A stretch of DNA of 64,000 nt, taken from positions 62,001 to 126,000 of the forward strand of contig RZUM01000015.1 in assembly GCA_004193205.1 (NCBI GenBank). Direction: 5' to 3'. The stretch comes from Gordonia sediminis (lineage in GTDB: Bacteria > Actinomycetota > Actinomycetes > Mycobacteriales > Mycobacteriaceae). A model generated the notes under the pieces. The model was not told where the DNA came from, did not search any database, and saw only the letters and a program-made list of their open reading frames with translations. Both the position numbers and the translations under genes were made by a program. Of the stretch, positions 54,553-63,726 are shown piece by piece. Within the stretch, counting starts at the first letter, position 1. Every line of letters begins with the position of its first letter.

Positions 54553-55517
54553 GGGTGTCTCCGATGTTCGGGTGGGTGGTCTCCGAGTCGGTCAGCGGAG
54601 GAGTGGTCTCGATACGCGGGCTCGCTGCGCTCACTCGCTACTCGACCAGCGGAGGAATCACCTGCGGAGGAGTGGTCTCGATACGCGGGCTCGCTGCGCT
54701 CACTCGCTACTCGACCAGCGGAGGAATCACCTGCGGAGGAGTGGTCTCGATACGCGGGCTCGCTACGCTCACTCGCTACTCGACCAGCGGAAGAGGAGTG
54801 GTCTCGATACGCGGGCTCGCTACGCTCACTCGCTACTCGACCAGCGGAACCTGCCTCGGCGACGATGTCGCGGGCGATGCGTAGATCCCACGGCGTGGTG
54901 ATCTTCATGGCCAGCGGATCACCGGGCACCACGTGTACTTCGATGCCGCAGCGTTCCGCGAGGCCGGCGTCGTCGGTGGCCAGGCCCGTGTCGTCGGCGT
55001 GCGCGCGCAGCAGCGCGTCGCGGGTGAATCCCTGCGGGGTCTGGATCGCGCGCAAGAGATCCCGGTCGACGGTCGCGACGACCCTTTCCGGCCCCGACGA
55101 CGGGTCGACTTGCTTGAGGGTGTCAGCGACGGGGAGTCCGGGGACCACGGCCCGATGCCCGGCGCGTACCGCGTCGACGACACGCGCGAACACCGCGGGC
55201 GGTGTCAGCGGGCGGGCCGCATCGTGCACGAGGAGGATGTCGGCGTCCGGGCCGGCGGCGTCGATGCCCGCCCGCACGGACTCCGAACGATGCGCCCCTC
55301 CGGCCACCACAGTGGTGTCGGGGACGAGACGTCGGGCGTCGTCGACGAGATCGGCGGGAACCACCACGACGACGGTGTCGGCGACCCCGGCTTCGACGAT
55401 GCCCGCAACGCAGGCCTCGAGAATGGTGCGGCCGCCGAGGTCGACGAACGCCTTGGGCTTTGACTGTCCCAAGCGGGTTCCCGACCCGGCGGCCGGCACG
55501 ATCACGCTCACCGTCAT
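54549..55517 (-). CDS. ispD: 2-C-methyl-D-erythritol 4-phosphate cytidylyltransferase with repeat-encoded tail
   Basis: Third step of the MEP isoprenoid pathway: couples CTP to MEP. The normal core is residues 1 to about 220: '[20 protein letters not shown]' (CTP loop), '[20 protein letters not shown]', '[20 protein letters not shown]', '[20 protein letters not shown]' and '[20 protein letters not shown]'. About 100 more residues follow, mostly four near-identical copies of '[18 protein letters not shown]', encoded by repeats of the palindromic family (54603-54848) inserted in frame. The tail is unlikely to fold. The 4-bp overlap with ispF is kept. Confidence 0.9.
   Translation of the reverse strand: MTVSVIVPAAGSGTRLGQSKPKAFVDLGGRTILEACVAGIVEAGVADTVVVVVPADLVDDARRLVPDTTVVAGGAHRSESVRAGIDAAGPDADILLVHDAARPLTPPAVFARVVDAVRAGHRAVVPGLPVADTLKQVDPSSGPERVVATVDRDLLRAIQTPQGFTRDALLRAHADDTGLATDDAGLAERCGIEVHVVPGDPLAMKITTPWDLRIARDIVAEAGSAGRVASERSEPAYRDHSSSAGRVASERSEPAYRDHSSAGDSSAGRVASERSEPAYRDHSSAGDSSAGRVASERSEPAYRDHSSADRLGDHPPEHRRHP
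54603..54848. repeat. Four direct copies of a palindrome-family arm inside ispD
   Basis: Cores of 51 bp (start GTGGTCTCGATACGC, end CTCGACCAGCGGA) lie at 54603-54653, 54672-54722, 54741-54791 and 54798-54848. Spacings are 69, 69 and 57 bp, all divisible by three. They match the right arm of the palindrome at 6652-6704. Copies 1 and 2 are identical and copies 3 and 4 share one changed base (GCTACGCTC). Confidence 0.93.
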
Positions 55518-55552
55518 ACCGGCGGCGCCGGGATGCCAGTCACGTATGGGTT

Positions 55553-56041
55553 CTACGACGCGGCGGCCAGGACCTCGTCGAGAATGCTGGTGGCCTTCTC
55601 GTCGTCGGTGTTCTGGGCCAGCGACAGCTCGTCCACGAGCACACGGCGCGCCCGGGTCAGCATGCGCTTCTCGCCGGCGGACAGACCGCGGTCCTGCTCG
55701 CGACGCCAGAGGTCACGGACGATCTCGGCAACCTTGATGATGTCGCCGGAGATGAGCTTCTCCTGGTTGGCCTTGAACCGACGGGCCCAGTTGGTCGGTT
55801 CCTCGGTGTGCGGGGCGCGTAGCACCTGGAAGACCTGATCGAGTCCCTCCTCACCGACCACGTCGCGCACCCCGACGTATTCCAGCTTGGTCGAGGGGAT
55901 CTGAACGGTCATGTCACCATCGGCAACTTTGAGAACGAGGTATTCGATCTGCTCACCCTTGATGGTCCGAGTCACGATGTCTTCGACTCGAGCAGCACCG
56001 TGATGGGGGTAGACAACGGTGTCGCCAACTTTGAAGTTCAA
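55553..56041 (-). CDS. carD: RNA-polymerase-binding transcription factor CarD
   Basis: A 162-residue global regulator that binds the RNA polymerase beta subunit and stabilises the open complex at rRNA and other promoters. RNAP-interaction domain: '[20 protein letters not shown]' to '[20 protein letters not shown]'; the DNA-contact helix region includes '[20 protein letters not shown]' with the conserved Trp that wedges the -10 region. The start is TTG at 56041, with AAGGGG about 10 bp upstream; no ATG or GTG is in frame nearby. TAGACT on the minus strand (56074-56069) is a likely -10. Ends 35 bp before ispD. Confidence 0.94.
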   Translation of the reverse strand: MNFKVGDTVVYPHHGAARVEDIVTRTIKGEQIEYLVLKVADGDMTVQIPSTKLEYVGVRDVVGEEGLDQVFQVLRAPHTEEPTNWARRFKANQEKLISGDIIKVAEIVRDLWRREQDRGLSAGEKRMLTRARRVLVDELSLAQNTDDEKATSILDEVLAAAS

Positions 56042-56359
56042 TGTTCTATGCCCCTTTCGAGTGTTCCCAGTCTAGCACGGGCGTCCGAGAGGGCACAGAC
56101 AACGGTGCAGGTCAACGCGCTGTACCGACGGGTCCGTGACACCCCGACGGCGTGGGAGACCAGCGAAAATCGCGGCGCTGTCATCCGTTCGGACCCACCG
56201 CCGACGGCCCGTCGCGGACACCGGATTCCGGCCCGCACGACACCAATCTGGCACCCCGTCGGACTTTTCCGGGCGCGGCCCACTACGCTGCGTAGTGCAG
56301 GGTCTGCGACATCCCATGTCGACCTTGCGTGTCGGCCTTCGATTACCTGGGAGGAACGG
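56042..56359. promoter_or_regulatory. Divergent carD-lpqE intergenic region
   Basis: This 318-bp gap has no gene. On the minus strand the -10-like TAGACT (56074-56069) lies 28 bp upstream of carD; no clear -35 was found. GGGAGGAAC (56350-56358) is the ribosome site of lpqE. The rest carries no repeats or hairpins that I recognise. Confidence 0.45.
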
Positions 56360-56971
56360 GTGTCTGTGCTTCGGAAAACCGCTGGGCGTTCGGCGAAGGC
56401 CGTTGCGGTCGCCGCCGTCGGCGTCGCGCTCGCGCTCGGGACCACCGCGTGCGGCGCCGGTCAGGTCTCGCAGACCGCCAACATGGAGCCCGCCGTCAAC
56501 GGGAACCTGGCGAACGTCGGCGCGATGCAGCTGCGCAACGTGCAGATCCTTTACCCCTCCGACAAGGCCGACGAGGTCTTCGGTTCCGGTGGTCCGTTCG
56601 AGGTCTCGTTCGTGATCAGCAACATCGATCCGGTGAACGACGACAAGCTGCTCGCCATCGCGGCCCCCAACGGCGGTTCGGTCACCATCGTCGGCGACAC
56701 GACCATCCCGGCCGGGCAGGCCCTGTATGCCGGCAAGCCGATCGGTCTGCTCGAGCCCGAAGGGGTGCAGGCCACCGACGAGCAGAAGCGGATCACGGTC
56801 CGGCTCAATGGCGCGGGTGACTCCGTCGCCACGGGTCTGACCACCCCACTTGAGTTCCGCTTCGCGAAGTCCGGCACCGTCACCGTCAACACCCCGGTCG
56901 ACGTGGGCACCTACCTGACCCGCCAGGATGAGATCCGCGGAGTCGAAGCCGAAGGCGCCTCCGAACACTGA
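56360..56971 (+). CDS. lpqE: LpqE-like lipoprotein
   Basis: A 203-residue secreted protein similar to M. tuberculosis LpqE (Rv3584), which is also divergent from carD. Signal peptide with Cys in 'ALGTTACGAGQVSQTANMEP'; the lipobox (T-T-A-C) is not the canonical L-x-x-C, but 'CGAGQVSQTAN' matches LpqE exactly after the Cys. The rest is a beta-sandwich, DUF461-like, copper-chaperone-type fold ('NVGAMQLRNVQILYPSDKAD', 'GGSVTIVGDTTIPAGQALYA'). GTG at 56360 with GGGAGGAAC. Copper or metal handling at the membrane has been proposed for relatives only. Confidence 0.83.
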   Translation: MSVLRKTAGRSAKAVAVAAVGVALALGTTACGAGQVSQTANMEPAVNGNLANVGAMQLRNVQILYPSDKADEVFGSGGPFEVSFVISNIDPVNDDKLLAIAAPNGGSVTIVGDTTIPAGQALYAGKPIGLLEPEGVQATDEQKRITVRLNGAGDSVATGLTTPLEFRFAKSGTVTVNTPVDVGTYLTRQDEIRGVEAEGASEH

Positions 56972-57030
56972 CGCGCCGCGCCGGTACCGGTTCACGCCGG
57001 CCATCCGACGGCGTTCGTCCCCCGACTGTC

Positions 57031-57069
57031 CGATCGCCCCCGCCTGTGCAGGCGGGGGCGATCGCTTTA
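57031..57069 (+). terminator. Strong intrinsic terminator after lpqE
   Basis: CGATCGCCCCCGCCT pairs perfectly with AGGCGGGGGCGATCG around a 4-nt loop, followed by CTTTATT. It lies 60 bp past the lpqE stop and insulates radA. Confidence 0.9.
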
Positions 57070-57159
57070 TTGGGGACGACGATCGGGGGACGAACCGTCG
57101 GGGACGGTGTGGCGGCGCGGCGACGGTGGGTGTCGGCGCGGGCCGTTAGGGTGAGCGGC

Positions 57160-58536
57160 GTGGCAAAACCGAAGTCGTCGTTCCGGTGCACCGCCTGCGG
57201 GCACACCGTGGCCAAATGGGTGGGCCGCTGCCCCGAGTGTGGCGAGTGGGGAACGATCGACGAGGTCACCGCCGCGACGGTACGGCCGAACGGTGTCGGC
57301 GGTGTCGCCCCGACCAGCCCGGCGCGACCGATCACCGAGGTGGACGCGAACTCGTCGACCGCCGTCGCCACCGGCATCGGTGAGCTCGACCGGGTCCTCG
57401 GGCGCGGCGTCGTGCCCGGGTCGGTGATCCTGCTCGCCGGTGAGCCCGGCGTCGGCAAGTCGACGCTGCTGCTGGAGACCGTCAAACACTGGGCGCAGGG
57501 CGGCCGCAAGGCGCTCTACCTGACCGGCGAGGAGTCGGCCGGACAGGTCCGCATGCGAGCCGAACGCACCAGCGCCGTCCACGAGAACGTGTATCTGGCC
57601 GCCGAGACCGATCTCGCGACGATCCTCGGTCACGTCGACGAGGTGAACCCGTCACTGGTCATCGTCGACTCGGTACAGACCGTCGTCGCCACCGGCACCG
57701 ACGGCGTCACCGGCGGGGTCACCCAGATCCGCGCGGTAACCACTGCGCTGGTGTCGATGGCGAAAAACCGCGGGATCGCGGTGGTCCTGGTCGGGCATGT
57801 CACCAAGGACGGCGCGGTCGCCGGTCCGCGGTCGCTCGAGCACCTCGTCGACGTCGTGCTGTCCTTCGAGGGTGACCGGCATTCCAGCCTGCGGATGGTG
57901 CGCGGCATCAAGAACCGCTTCGGCGCTGCCGACGAGGTGGGCTGTTTCGAGCAGCGCGACGACGGCATCCATCAGGTGCCCGATCCGTCGGGGATCTTCC
58001 TGCATCAGCGCGACCTCGACGTCACCGGCTCGACGGCGATGGTCACCATGGACGGCAAACGCGCCCTCGTCGGCGAGATCCAGGCGCTGGCCAACCCGAC
58101 GTCGATGACGATGCCGCGCCGGGCCGTGTCCGGTCTGGATTCCGCACGGGTGTCGATGGTCCTGGCGGTGCTGCAGAGTCGGCTCGATGCCAAGTTGCAG
58201 GACAAGGAAATCTACGCGGCCACCGTCGGCGGCATGCGCGTCACCGAACCGGCGGCCGATCTCGCGATCGCGCTGGCGGTGTCGTCGGTGCTCAACGACC
58301 GGCCCGTCCCGCACAGCACCGTCGCGATCGGAGAGGTCGGTCTGGCCGGTGAGGTGCGTCGGGTGTCCGCGGTGGCCCGCCGGGTGGCCGAGGCCAAACG
58401 GCTCGGCTTCCGCCACGCCATCATCCCCGCCGGCACCGACGAGAACCTGCCGTCGGGCATCAAGATCACCCGTGTCGGCGACCTCCACGAGGCGGTGCGG
58501 GCAGGGCTGGTGGGCGTCGTCGAGGTGTCGTTCTGA
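57160..58536 (+). CDS. radA: DNA repair protein RadA (Sms)
   Basis: A 458-residue RadA/Sms ATPase that helps process recombination intermediates. N-terminal zinc finger 'FRCTACGHTVAKWVGRCPEC'; Walker A 'LLAGEPGVGKSTLLLETVKH'; the RadA signature 'IKNRFGAADEVGCFEQRD'; and a C-terminal Lon-like domain ('LAVLQSRLDAKLQDKEIYAA', 'AIALAVSSVLNDRPVPHSTV'). The GTG at 57160 starts 'VAKPKSSFRC', the family N-terminus. In M. tuberculosis radA is followed directly by disA; here a thioesterase gene separates them. Confidence 0.93.
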   Translation: MAKPKSSFRCTACGHTVAKWVGRCPECGEWGTIDEVTAATVRPNGVGGVAPTSPARPITEVDANSSTAVATGIGELDRVLGRGVVPGSVILLAGEPGVGKSTLLLETVKHWAQGGRKALYLTGEESAGQVRMRAERTSAVHENVYLAAETDLATILGHVDEVNPSLVIVDSVQTVVATGTDGVTGGVTQIRAVTTALVSMAKNRGIAVVLVGHVTKDGAVAGPRSLEHLVDVVLSFEGDRHSSLRMVRGIKNRFGAADEVGCFEQRDDGIHQVPDPSGIFLHQRDLDVTGSTAMVTMDGKRALVGEIQALANPTSMTMPRRAVSGLDSARVSMVLAVLQSRLDAKLQDKEIYAATVGGMRVTEPAADLAIALAVSSVLNDRPVPHSTVAIGEVGLAGEVRRVSAVARRVAEAKRLGFRHAIIPAGTDENLPSGIKITRVGDLHEAVRAGLVGVVEVSF

Positions 58537-58557
58537 GCAACCCCACCGGGACAGCTG

Positions 58558-59106
58558 TCAGGGCCTCGACATCCGCTGTGTGTACTCGTCGGCGAGCTGA
58601 CTGTTCTTCACATGCTCGGCGAAATGCTCGCGCGGATTGATCATCACGAAGATCGCGTGTCCCATGGCCACCGGGGCGTCGGGATCACCGATATGCGCCA
58701 CGCCCTCGGTGTAGAGCTTGCGACGCTGCCGACCCAGTAGGACGGCCCGGAAATGTAGCGTCGAGCCGATCGGGATCGGCCGCAGATAGTCGACCTCAAG
58801 GTGCACGGTGACCGCCGACGGCCCGATCAGCAGCGGCGCCATTCCCATCACGTCGTCGAAGGCGGAGGACAGCACGCCGCCGTGGATCACGCCCGGGCCA
58901 CCCTCGAAACGGGACTCCACCTGCATCGATGCGGTGATCGTGAAGTCCTCGCCGGCATACATGTCCAGGTGCAGACCCTGCGGCGAGTCCTCGCCGCAGC
59001 CATAGCACATGCGGTTGTGCATCCTCATCGGCTCGCCCGGTTTGGCGGCCTTGGGATGACGTTCGAGCGGGTCGAGGTCGGTGGGCACGACAAAGGCAGA
59101 CTTCAC
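58558..59106 (-). CDS. PaaI-type hotdog thioesterase
   Basis: A 182-residue single hotdog-domain protein: '[20 protein letters not shown]', '[20 protein letters not shown]' (the HGG active-site turn), '[20 protein letters not shown]' and '[20 protein letters not shown]'. Hydrolysis of a CoA thioester is likely; substrate unknown. GTG at 59106 is listed ('[20 protein letters not shown]'); in-frame ATGs at 59127 and 59130 are possible. It lies between radA and disA on the opposite strand and its 5' end is 64 bp from disA. Confidence 0.78.
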   Translation of the reverse strand: MKSAFVVPTDLDPLERHPKAAKPGEPMRMHNRMCYGCGEDSPQGLHLDMYAGEDFTITASMQVESRFEGGPGVIHGGVLSSAFDDVMGMAPLLIGPSAVTVHLEVDYLRPIPIGSTLHFRAVLLGRQRRKLYTEGVAHIGDPDAPVAMGHAIFVMINPREHFAEHVKNSQLADEYTQRMSRP

Positions 59107-59170
59107 GTCCCGATACCCTAGTCGCATCACTATTCACGCACGTCAGATGCCCGACCCCGGAAGGACCGCG

Positions 59171-60253
59171 ATGATCGAGGGCGCCAGGTCCGAGCTGACC
59201 CGCGAGACGCTGGCGCGGGTCGCCCCGGGCACCGGTCTGCGCGACGGACTCGAACGCATCCTCCGTGGCGGCACCGGCGCGCTCATCGTGCTCGGCCATG
59301 ACTCGGACGTGGAGAAGATCTGCGACGGCGGGTTCCACCTCGACGTCGAGTTCGCCCCGACCCGGCTTCGCGAACTGGCCAAGATGGACGGCGCCGTCGT
59401 GCTCTCCACCGACGGCAAGCGGATCGTGCGGGCCAACGTGCAGCTGGTCCCGGACCCGACGATCCCGACCGAGGAGTCGGGCACCCGTCACCGGGCGGCC
59501 GAACGCACCGCGATCCAGACCGGCCACCCGGTGATCTCGGTGAGCGCGTCGATGTCGATCGTCAGCATCTACGTCGACGGCGCGCGGCGCGTCGTCGAGA
59601 GTCCCGACCCGATCCTGTCGCGCGCGAATGTCGCGCTGGCCACCCTCGAGCGCTACAAGAGCCGCCTCGACGAGGTGATCGCCGGACTGTCGCGCGCCGA
59701 GATCGAGGACTACGTACTGCTGCGCGACGCCATGTCCACCGCGCAGCGGATGGAGATGGTGCGCCGGGTGTCGGTGGAGATCGACGAGTACGTCCTCGAA
59801 CTCGGCGTGAACGGTCGCCAGGTGAGCCTGCAACTCGAGGAACTGATCAGCGACAACGACACCATGCGCGAATTGCTGGTCCGCGACTACTACGCCAGCC
59901 CGGAGCCGGCGAGCACCGAAGAGGTCCGGCAGTCGCTGGAAACCATCGAGCGCCTGTCGGACGTGGACCTGCTCGACCTCACGCTGATCGCCGGGGCCTT
60001 CGGATACCCGACGACGATCGAGGCGCAGGACACGACGATGAGTCCACGGGGATACCGGCTGCTGGCCCGCATCGCACGCCTACAGTTCGCCCACATCGAC
60101 CGGCTCGTGCGCAGCTTCGGCACCCTGCAGGCACTGCTCGCGACGAGCGCCGCGGACCTGCAGGCGGTCGAGGGTATCGGCAGCATCTGGGCCAGACATA
60201 TCCGCGAGGGACTCTCGCGGCTGGCCGAGAGCAGCATCGAGCGGTACGAGTAG
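59171..60253 (+). CDS. disA: DNA integrity scanning protein DisA (diadenylate cyclase)
   Basis: A 360-residue protein that makes cyclic di-AMP from ATP and scans DNA for damage. The DAC domain has the DGA motif in '[20 protein letters not shown]' and RHR in '[20 protein letters not shown]'. The C-terminal part has a linker and an HhH DNA-binding domain ('[20 protein letters not shown]'). The ATG at 59171 has GGAAGGACC upstream. It matches M. tuberculosis DisA (Rv3586). Confidence 0.93.
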   Translation: MIEGARSELTRETLARVAPGTGLRDGLERILRGGTGALIVLGHDSDVEKICDGGFHLDVEFAPTRLRELAKMDGAVVLSTDGKRIVRANVQLVPDPTIPTEESGTRHRAAERTAIQTGHPVISVSASMSIVSIYVDGARRVVESPDPILSRANVALATLERYKSRLDEVIAGLSRAEIEDYVLLRDAMSTAQRMEMVRRVSVEIDEYVLELGVNGRQVSLQLEELISDNDTMRELLVRDYYASPEPASTEEVRQSLETIERLSDVDLLDLTLIAGAFGYPTTIEAQDTTMSPRGYRLLARIARLQFAHIDRLVRSFGTLQALLATSAADLQAVEGIGSIWARHIREGLSRLAESSIERYE

Positions 60254-60285
60254 CCAGAGCGCAGGTTTACGAGGCGATCCGGGCT

Positions 60286-61416
60286 CTACGCCTGCGGCGC
60301 AAAGGAGTTGTGTTCACCCAGCCGCGGCGGTGCCGTGCGATACGTCGCCGGTGTGGCCGACATGCGAATCGGGTTGGCCATCTGGCGAATCGGGGTATCG
60401 CGGCGCTGGTCGTCGATCGTGACCACCGGCTGTAGTCCCAACCGTTCCGCGAGTGCGATCGCGTCGGCGATGTCGTTGAGCGGACCGCACGGCACACGTC
60501 GCGCGGTGAGCGCGGTGAACCAGGCGTCGGCGGTGTCTTCGGCCAGCAACGAGTTCAGGATCTCGCCGAGTTCGTCGCGATTCGCCACGCGGGACTTGTT
60601 GGTCGAAAACCGTTCGTCGGCAGCAAGTTCCGGCCGTCCCAGCTCATCGACGAGGGCGGCGAACTGGCGGTCGTTGCCGACGGCGAGCACCAATGGCCGG
60701 TCGCTTGCGTGAAAAACCTCGTAGGGCGCGATACTCGGATGACGATTACCCATGGCGTGCGGTACCACACCCGCCGAGACGTATGCCGACGTCTGATTCA
60801 CCAGCGCCGACAAAAGCGACGAGAGCAGGTTCACCTCGATCCGCTGACCTTCGCCGGTGCGGTCACGATGACGCAGCGCGGCCAGAATCCCCACCGCGGC
60901 ATGCAGTCCGGTGATCACGTCGACCATCGCGACGCCCACCTTGGTCGGGGTGTCGGGGTCCGGGCCTGTGATGCTCATCAGCCCACCGACCGCCTGGATC
61001 AGCAGGTCGTAGCCGGGTAGCTGGTTGTCCCCGCCGAACCCGGTCACCGAGCAGTAGACAATGTCCGGGTTGATCTCGCGCACCGCGTCGTAGCCGAGGC
61101 CGAGTCGGTCCAGTGTGCCGGGCATGAAGTTCTCGACGACGACGTCGGCACGCTCGGCCAGCCGTCGGGCCGCGTCGAGGCCGGCGTCGTCGGTCAGATC
61201 CAGCGCCACCGATTGCTTGTTGCGGTTCACCGACAAGAAGTACGAGGATTCATCGCCCACCCACGGCGGCCCCCAGCTTCGCGTGTCGTCGCCCGAGCCT
61301 GGACGTTCTACCTTGACGACCTCAGCACCGAGGTCGGCGAGCAGCATCGTCGCATACGGCCCGGCGAGCACCCGACCGAAGTCGGCGATGACCAGGCCAT
61401 CCAGTGCACCCGTCAC
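60286..61416 (-). CDS. Class III (CaiB/BaiF) CoA-transferase, possibly for glutarate
   Basis: A 376-residue family III CoA-transferase. Signatures: 'GLVIADFGRVLAGPYATMLL', 'VVKVERPGSGDDTRSWGPPW', 'VENFMPGTLDRLGLGYDAVR' (with the catalytic Asp expected in 'PGYDLLIQAVGG') and 'GEGQRIEVNLLSSLLSALVN'. Because a glutaryl-CoA dehydrogenase-like gene precedes it with a 4-bp overlap (GTGA), succinyl-CoA:glutarate CoA-transfer (as in human SUGCT) is a reasonable guess, not proven. GTG at 61416. Confidence 0.83.
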   Translation of the reverse strand: MTGALDGLVIADFGRVLAGPYATMLLADLGAEVVKVERPGSGDDTRSWGPPWVGDESSYFLSVNRNKQSVALDLTDDAGLDAARRLAERADVVVENFMPGTLDRLGLGYDAVREINPDIVYCSVTGFGGDNQLPGYDLLIQAVGGLMSITGPDPDTPTKVGVAMVDVITGLHAAVGILAALRHRDRTGEGQRIEVNLLSSLLSALVNQTSAYVSAGVVPHAMGNRHPSIAPYEVFHASDRPLVLAVGNDRQFAALVDELGRPELAADERFSTNKSRVANRDELGEILNSLLAEDTADAWFTALTARRVPCGPLNDIADAIALAERLGLQPVVTIDDQRRDTPIRQMANPIRMSATPATYRTAPPRLGEHNSFAPQA

Positions 61417-62600
61417 CGGAACGCGCCCTCGCCGGTGAGTGCCTTGCCGATGGTCAGCTGATGGACCTCCGAGGTGCCCTCGTAGGTGAGCACCGACTCG
61501 AGGTTGTTGGCGTGCCGGATCACCGGGTATTCGAGGGTGATGCCGTTGGCGCCCAGAATGGTTCGGCACTCCCGCGCGATCGCGATCGCCTCACGGACGC
61601 TGTTGAGCTTGCCGGTGCTGACCTGCTCGGGCCGGATCTCGCCGCGGTCCTTGAGCCGGCCGAGGTGGTAGGCGAGCAGGTGGCCCTTGCCGACCTCAAG
61701 TGCCATGTCGGCGATCTTGGTCTGGGTGATCTGATACCCGGCGAGCGGCTTGTCGAACACCTCGCGGGTCTGCGAGTACCCGATTGCCGTCTCCAGGCAG
61801 TCGCGAGCTGCGCCCATGGCACCGAAGATGATGCCGAACCGGGCCTCGCCCAGCGCGGTCAGCGGACCGCGGAGTCCGGCGGCCTTCGGCAGCATCGCCG
61901 ACGCCGGCAGGCGGACGTCGTCGAGGACGAGTTCGGCGGTCACCGAGGCACGCAGCGAGAGTTTCTTGTGGATCTCCGGAGCGGAGAAGCCGGGGGTGTC
62001 GGTCGGGACGACGAATCCGCGGATGCCGGCCGGCGACTCGTCGAGGTCGGTCTGCGCCCAGACGACCGCGACATCGGCGATCGAGCCGTTGGTGATCCAC
62101 ATCTTGGTGCCGTTGAGCACCCAGTCGTCGCCGTCACGCTTGGCGTGGGTGCGCATGCCGGCCGGGTTCGATCCGAAGTCAGGCTCGGTCAGGCCGAAGC
62201 ACCCGATGGCCTCACCGGCGGCCATACGCGGCAGCCATTCCAGTTTCTGCTCCTCACTGCCCCAGTGGTGGATCGAGAACATCGCCAGCGAACCCTGCAC
62301 AGAAACGAGGCTGCGGATTCCGGAGTCGACTGCCTCGAGTTCCAGGCAGGCCAGGCCGTAGGCGGTCGCACTGGTCCCCGGGCAGCCGTAACCCTCGAGA
62401 TGCATGCCGAGCGCGCCGAGCGCGCCGAGTTCCTTGGCGAGTTCGCGCGCCGGGAGCTGGGCCTTCTCGAACCAGTCCCCGACGAAGGGGCGCAAACGCT
62501 CGTCTCCGAACTTCCGGACGGTGTCCCGGATGGCGATCTCCTCGGGCTCGAGCAGCGAGTCGAGCGCGAACAGTCGGGTCAGGGTCTGAGCGTGGGCCAT
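61413..62600 (-). CDS. Glutaryl-CoA dehydrogenase-like acyl-CoA dehydrogenase
   Basis: A 395-residue FAD acyl-CoA dehydrogenase. It fits the GCDH subgroup: 'GLTEPDFGSNPAGMRTHAKR', 'LVSVQGSLAMFSIHHWGSEE', 'YQITQTKIADMALEVGKGHL' and the catalytic Glu in 'NLESVLTYEGTSEVHQLTIG'. GCDH oxidises and decarboxylates glutaryl-CoA to crotonyl-CoA at the end of lysine and glutarate breakdown. The ATG at 62600 has GGAGGCACC directly upstream. Overlaps the CoA-transferase gene by 4 bp and is divergent from a LacI regulator. Confidence 0.88.
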   Translation of the reverse strand: MAHAQTLTRLFALDSLLEPEEIAIRDTVRKFGDERLRPFVGDWFEKAQLPARELAKELGALGALGMHLEGYGCPGTSATAYGLACLELEAVDSGIRSLVSVQGSLAMFSIHHWGSEEQKLEWLPRMAAGEAIGCFGLTEPDFGSNPAGMRTHAKRDGDDWVLNGTKMWITNGSIADVAVVWAQTDLDESPAGIRGFVVPTDTPGFSAPEIHKKLSLRASVTAELVLDDVRLPASAMLPKAAGLRGPLTALGEARFGIIFGAMGAARDCLETAIGYSQTREVFDKPLAGYQITQTKIADMALEVGKGHLLAYHLGRLKDRGEIRPEQVSTGKLNSVREAIAIARECRTILGANGITLEYPVIRHANNLESVLTYEGTSEVHQLTIGKALTGEGAFR

Positions 62601-62621
62601 CGGTGCCTCCGGAGTCTGCGA

Positions 62622-62644
62622 GAACGATTGCAAGAACGTTTGCA
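62622..62644. promoter_or_regulatory. Direct repeat in the GCDH/LacI divergent promoter
   Basis: GAACGATTGCA (62622-62632) and GAACGTTTGCA (62634-62644) form a 12-bp-period direct repeat with a CG core, as in LacI-family half-sites. It lies 22-44 bp upstream of the dehydrogenase start and 67 bp from the regulator start. Confidence 0.5.
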
Positions 62645-62710
62645 TCGACTAAGGTAGAGGCACCGGGCGGCGTCCGTCAACCGGGTGTAAGGCGACAGGG
62701 AGGGCAGGGC

Positions 62711-63718
62711 ATGCGCAGTGGGCAGCGGGCCCCGACCCTCAAGGAGATCGCCGAACGGGCCGGTGTCCACGTGTCGACCGCTTCCCGGGTGCTGCGGCAA
62801 CCCGAACCCGCGGACGGTTGGTCCGCGTCGGCGTTGCGGGTGCGCGAGGTCGCCGCGGAGCTGGGTTACCAGCCCAACCTGTGGGCGGCGAGTCTGCGCA
62901 CACGCAAGACGACGACACTCGGAGTGGTGATGACGCGATTGACCGACGGTGTCGTCGCGACCACCTATCAGGGCATCGAGGAGGCGGCATCGCGTGCGGG
63001 GTACTCGGTGCTCTTGTCGAGCCCGCCGGACGATCTCGACGCTCAACGTCGGGCCATCGAACTCCTCGTCGGCCGGCAGGTGGACGGGCTGCTACTGAGT
63101 AGCCTGCATGCCCCCGGGAAACCGTTCATCGAGTCCCTGTCGATCGGCAACCTCCCACTGCTGACGGTCACCCGTCATGCCGACGCGGGGTTGCCGTTCG
63201 TCGGCGGCGACGATCGGCACGGGGGTTATCTCGCCGCCCGACACCTGCTCGACCGCGGCTACTCAGAAATCGCGGTCATCTCGGGACCCACCCACGCGAC
63301 GACCGCGAGCGACCGTGTCGCCGGGTTCCGGTGCGCGCTTGACGAAGCCGGTGTGCCGCTCCCTTCCGAGCGCGTCGTCGAATCGACCTTCGAGGTCGCC
63401 GGCGGCATCGAGGCCGGCCGCCGGTTGCTCGATTCACCGGACCGACCGCAGGCGATCTTCACGGTGTCCGACACCATCGCGATCGGGGTCATGGGTGTGG
63501 CACGAGATCTGGGTCTGACCATCCCCGACGACCTCGCGCTTGTCGGTTACAACGACATCCCCATCGTCGCGCAACTCCCGGTTCCGCTGACCACGGTGCG
63601 TTCGCCGGCGCGGCAGATCGGCGAGACCGCGGCGCGGCGCCTGCTCGACCTCGTCGAAGGACGCGAGCCGGAGACCACACGGTTGCCGGTCGAACTCATC
63701 GCGCGGGCCACGACATAG
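62711..63718 (+). CDS. LacI-family transcriptional regulator
   Basis: A 335-residue LacI/GalR repressor. HTH 'PTLKEIAERAGVHVSTASRV' at the N-terminus, hinge near 'LGYQPNLWAASLRTRKTTTL', then the periplasmic-binding-protein-like ligand domain ('VDGLLLSSLHAPGKPFIESL', 'IPDDLALVGYNDIPIVAQLP', 'RQIGETAARRLLDLVEGREP'). ATG at 62711 with AGGGAGGGCAGGG. It is divergent from the glutaryl-CoA dehydrogenase/CoA-transferase operon, which it probably controls. Confidence 0.88.
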   Translation: MRSGQRAPTLKEIAERAGVHVSTASRVLRQPEPADGWSASALRVREVAAELGYQPNLWAASLRTRKTTTLGVVMTRLTDGVVATTYQGIEEAASRAGYSVLLSSPPDDLDAQRRAIELLVGRQVDGLLLSSLHAPGKPFIESLSIGNLPLLTVTRHADAGLPFVGGDDRHGGYLAARHLLDRGYSEIAVISGPTHATTASDRVAGFRCALDEAGVPLPSERVVESTFEVAGGIEAGRRLLDSPDRPQAIFTVSDTIAIGVMGVARDLGLTIPDDLALVGYNDIPIVAQLPVPLTTVRSPARQIGETAARRLLDLVEGREPETTRLPVELIARATT

Positions 63719-63726
63719 GCAGCTTT

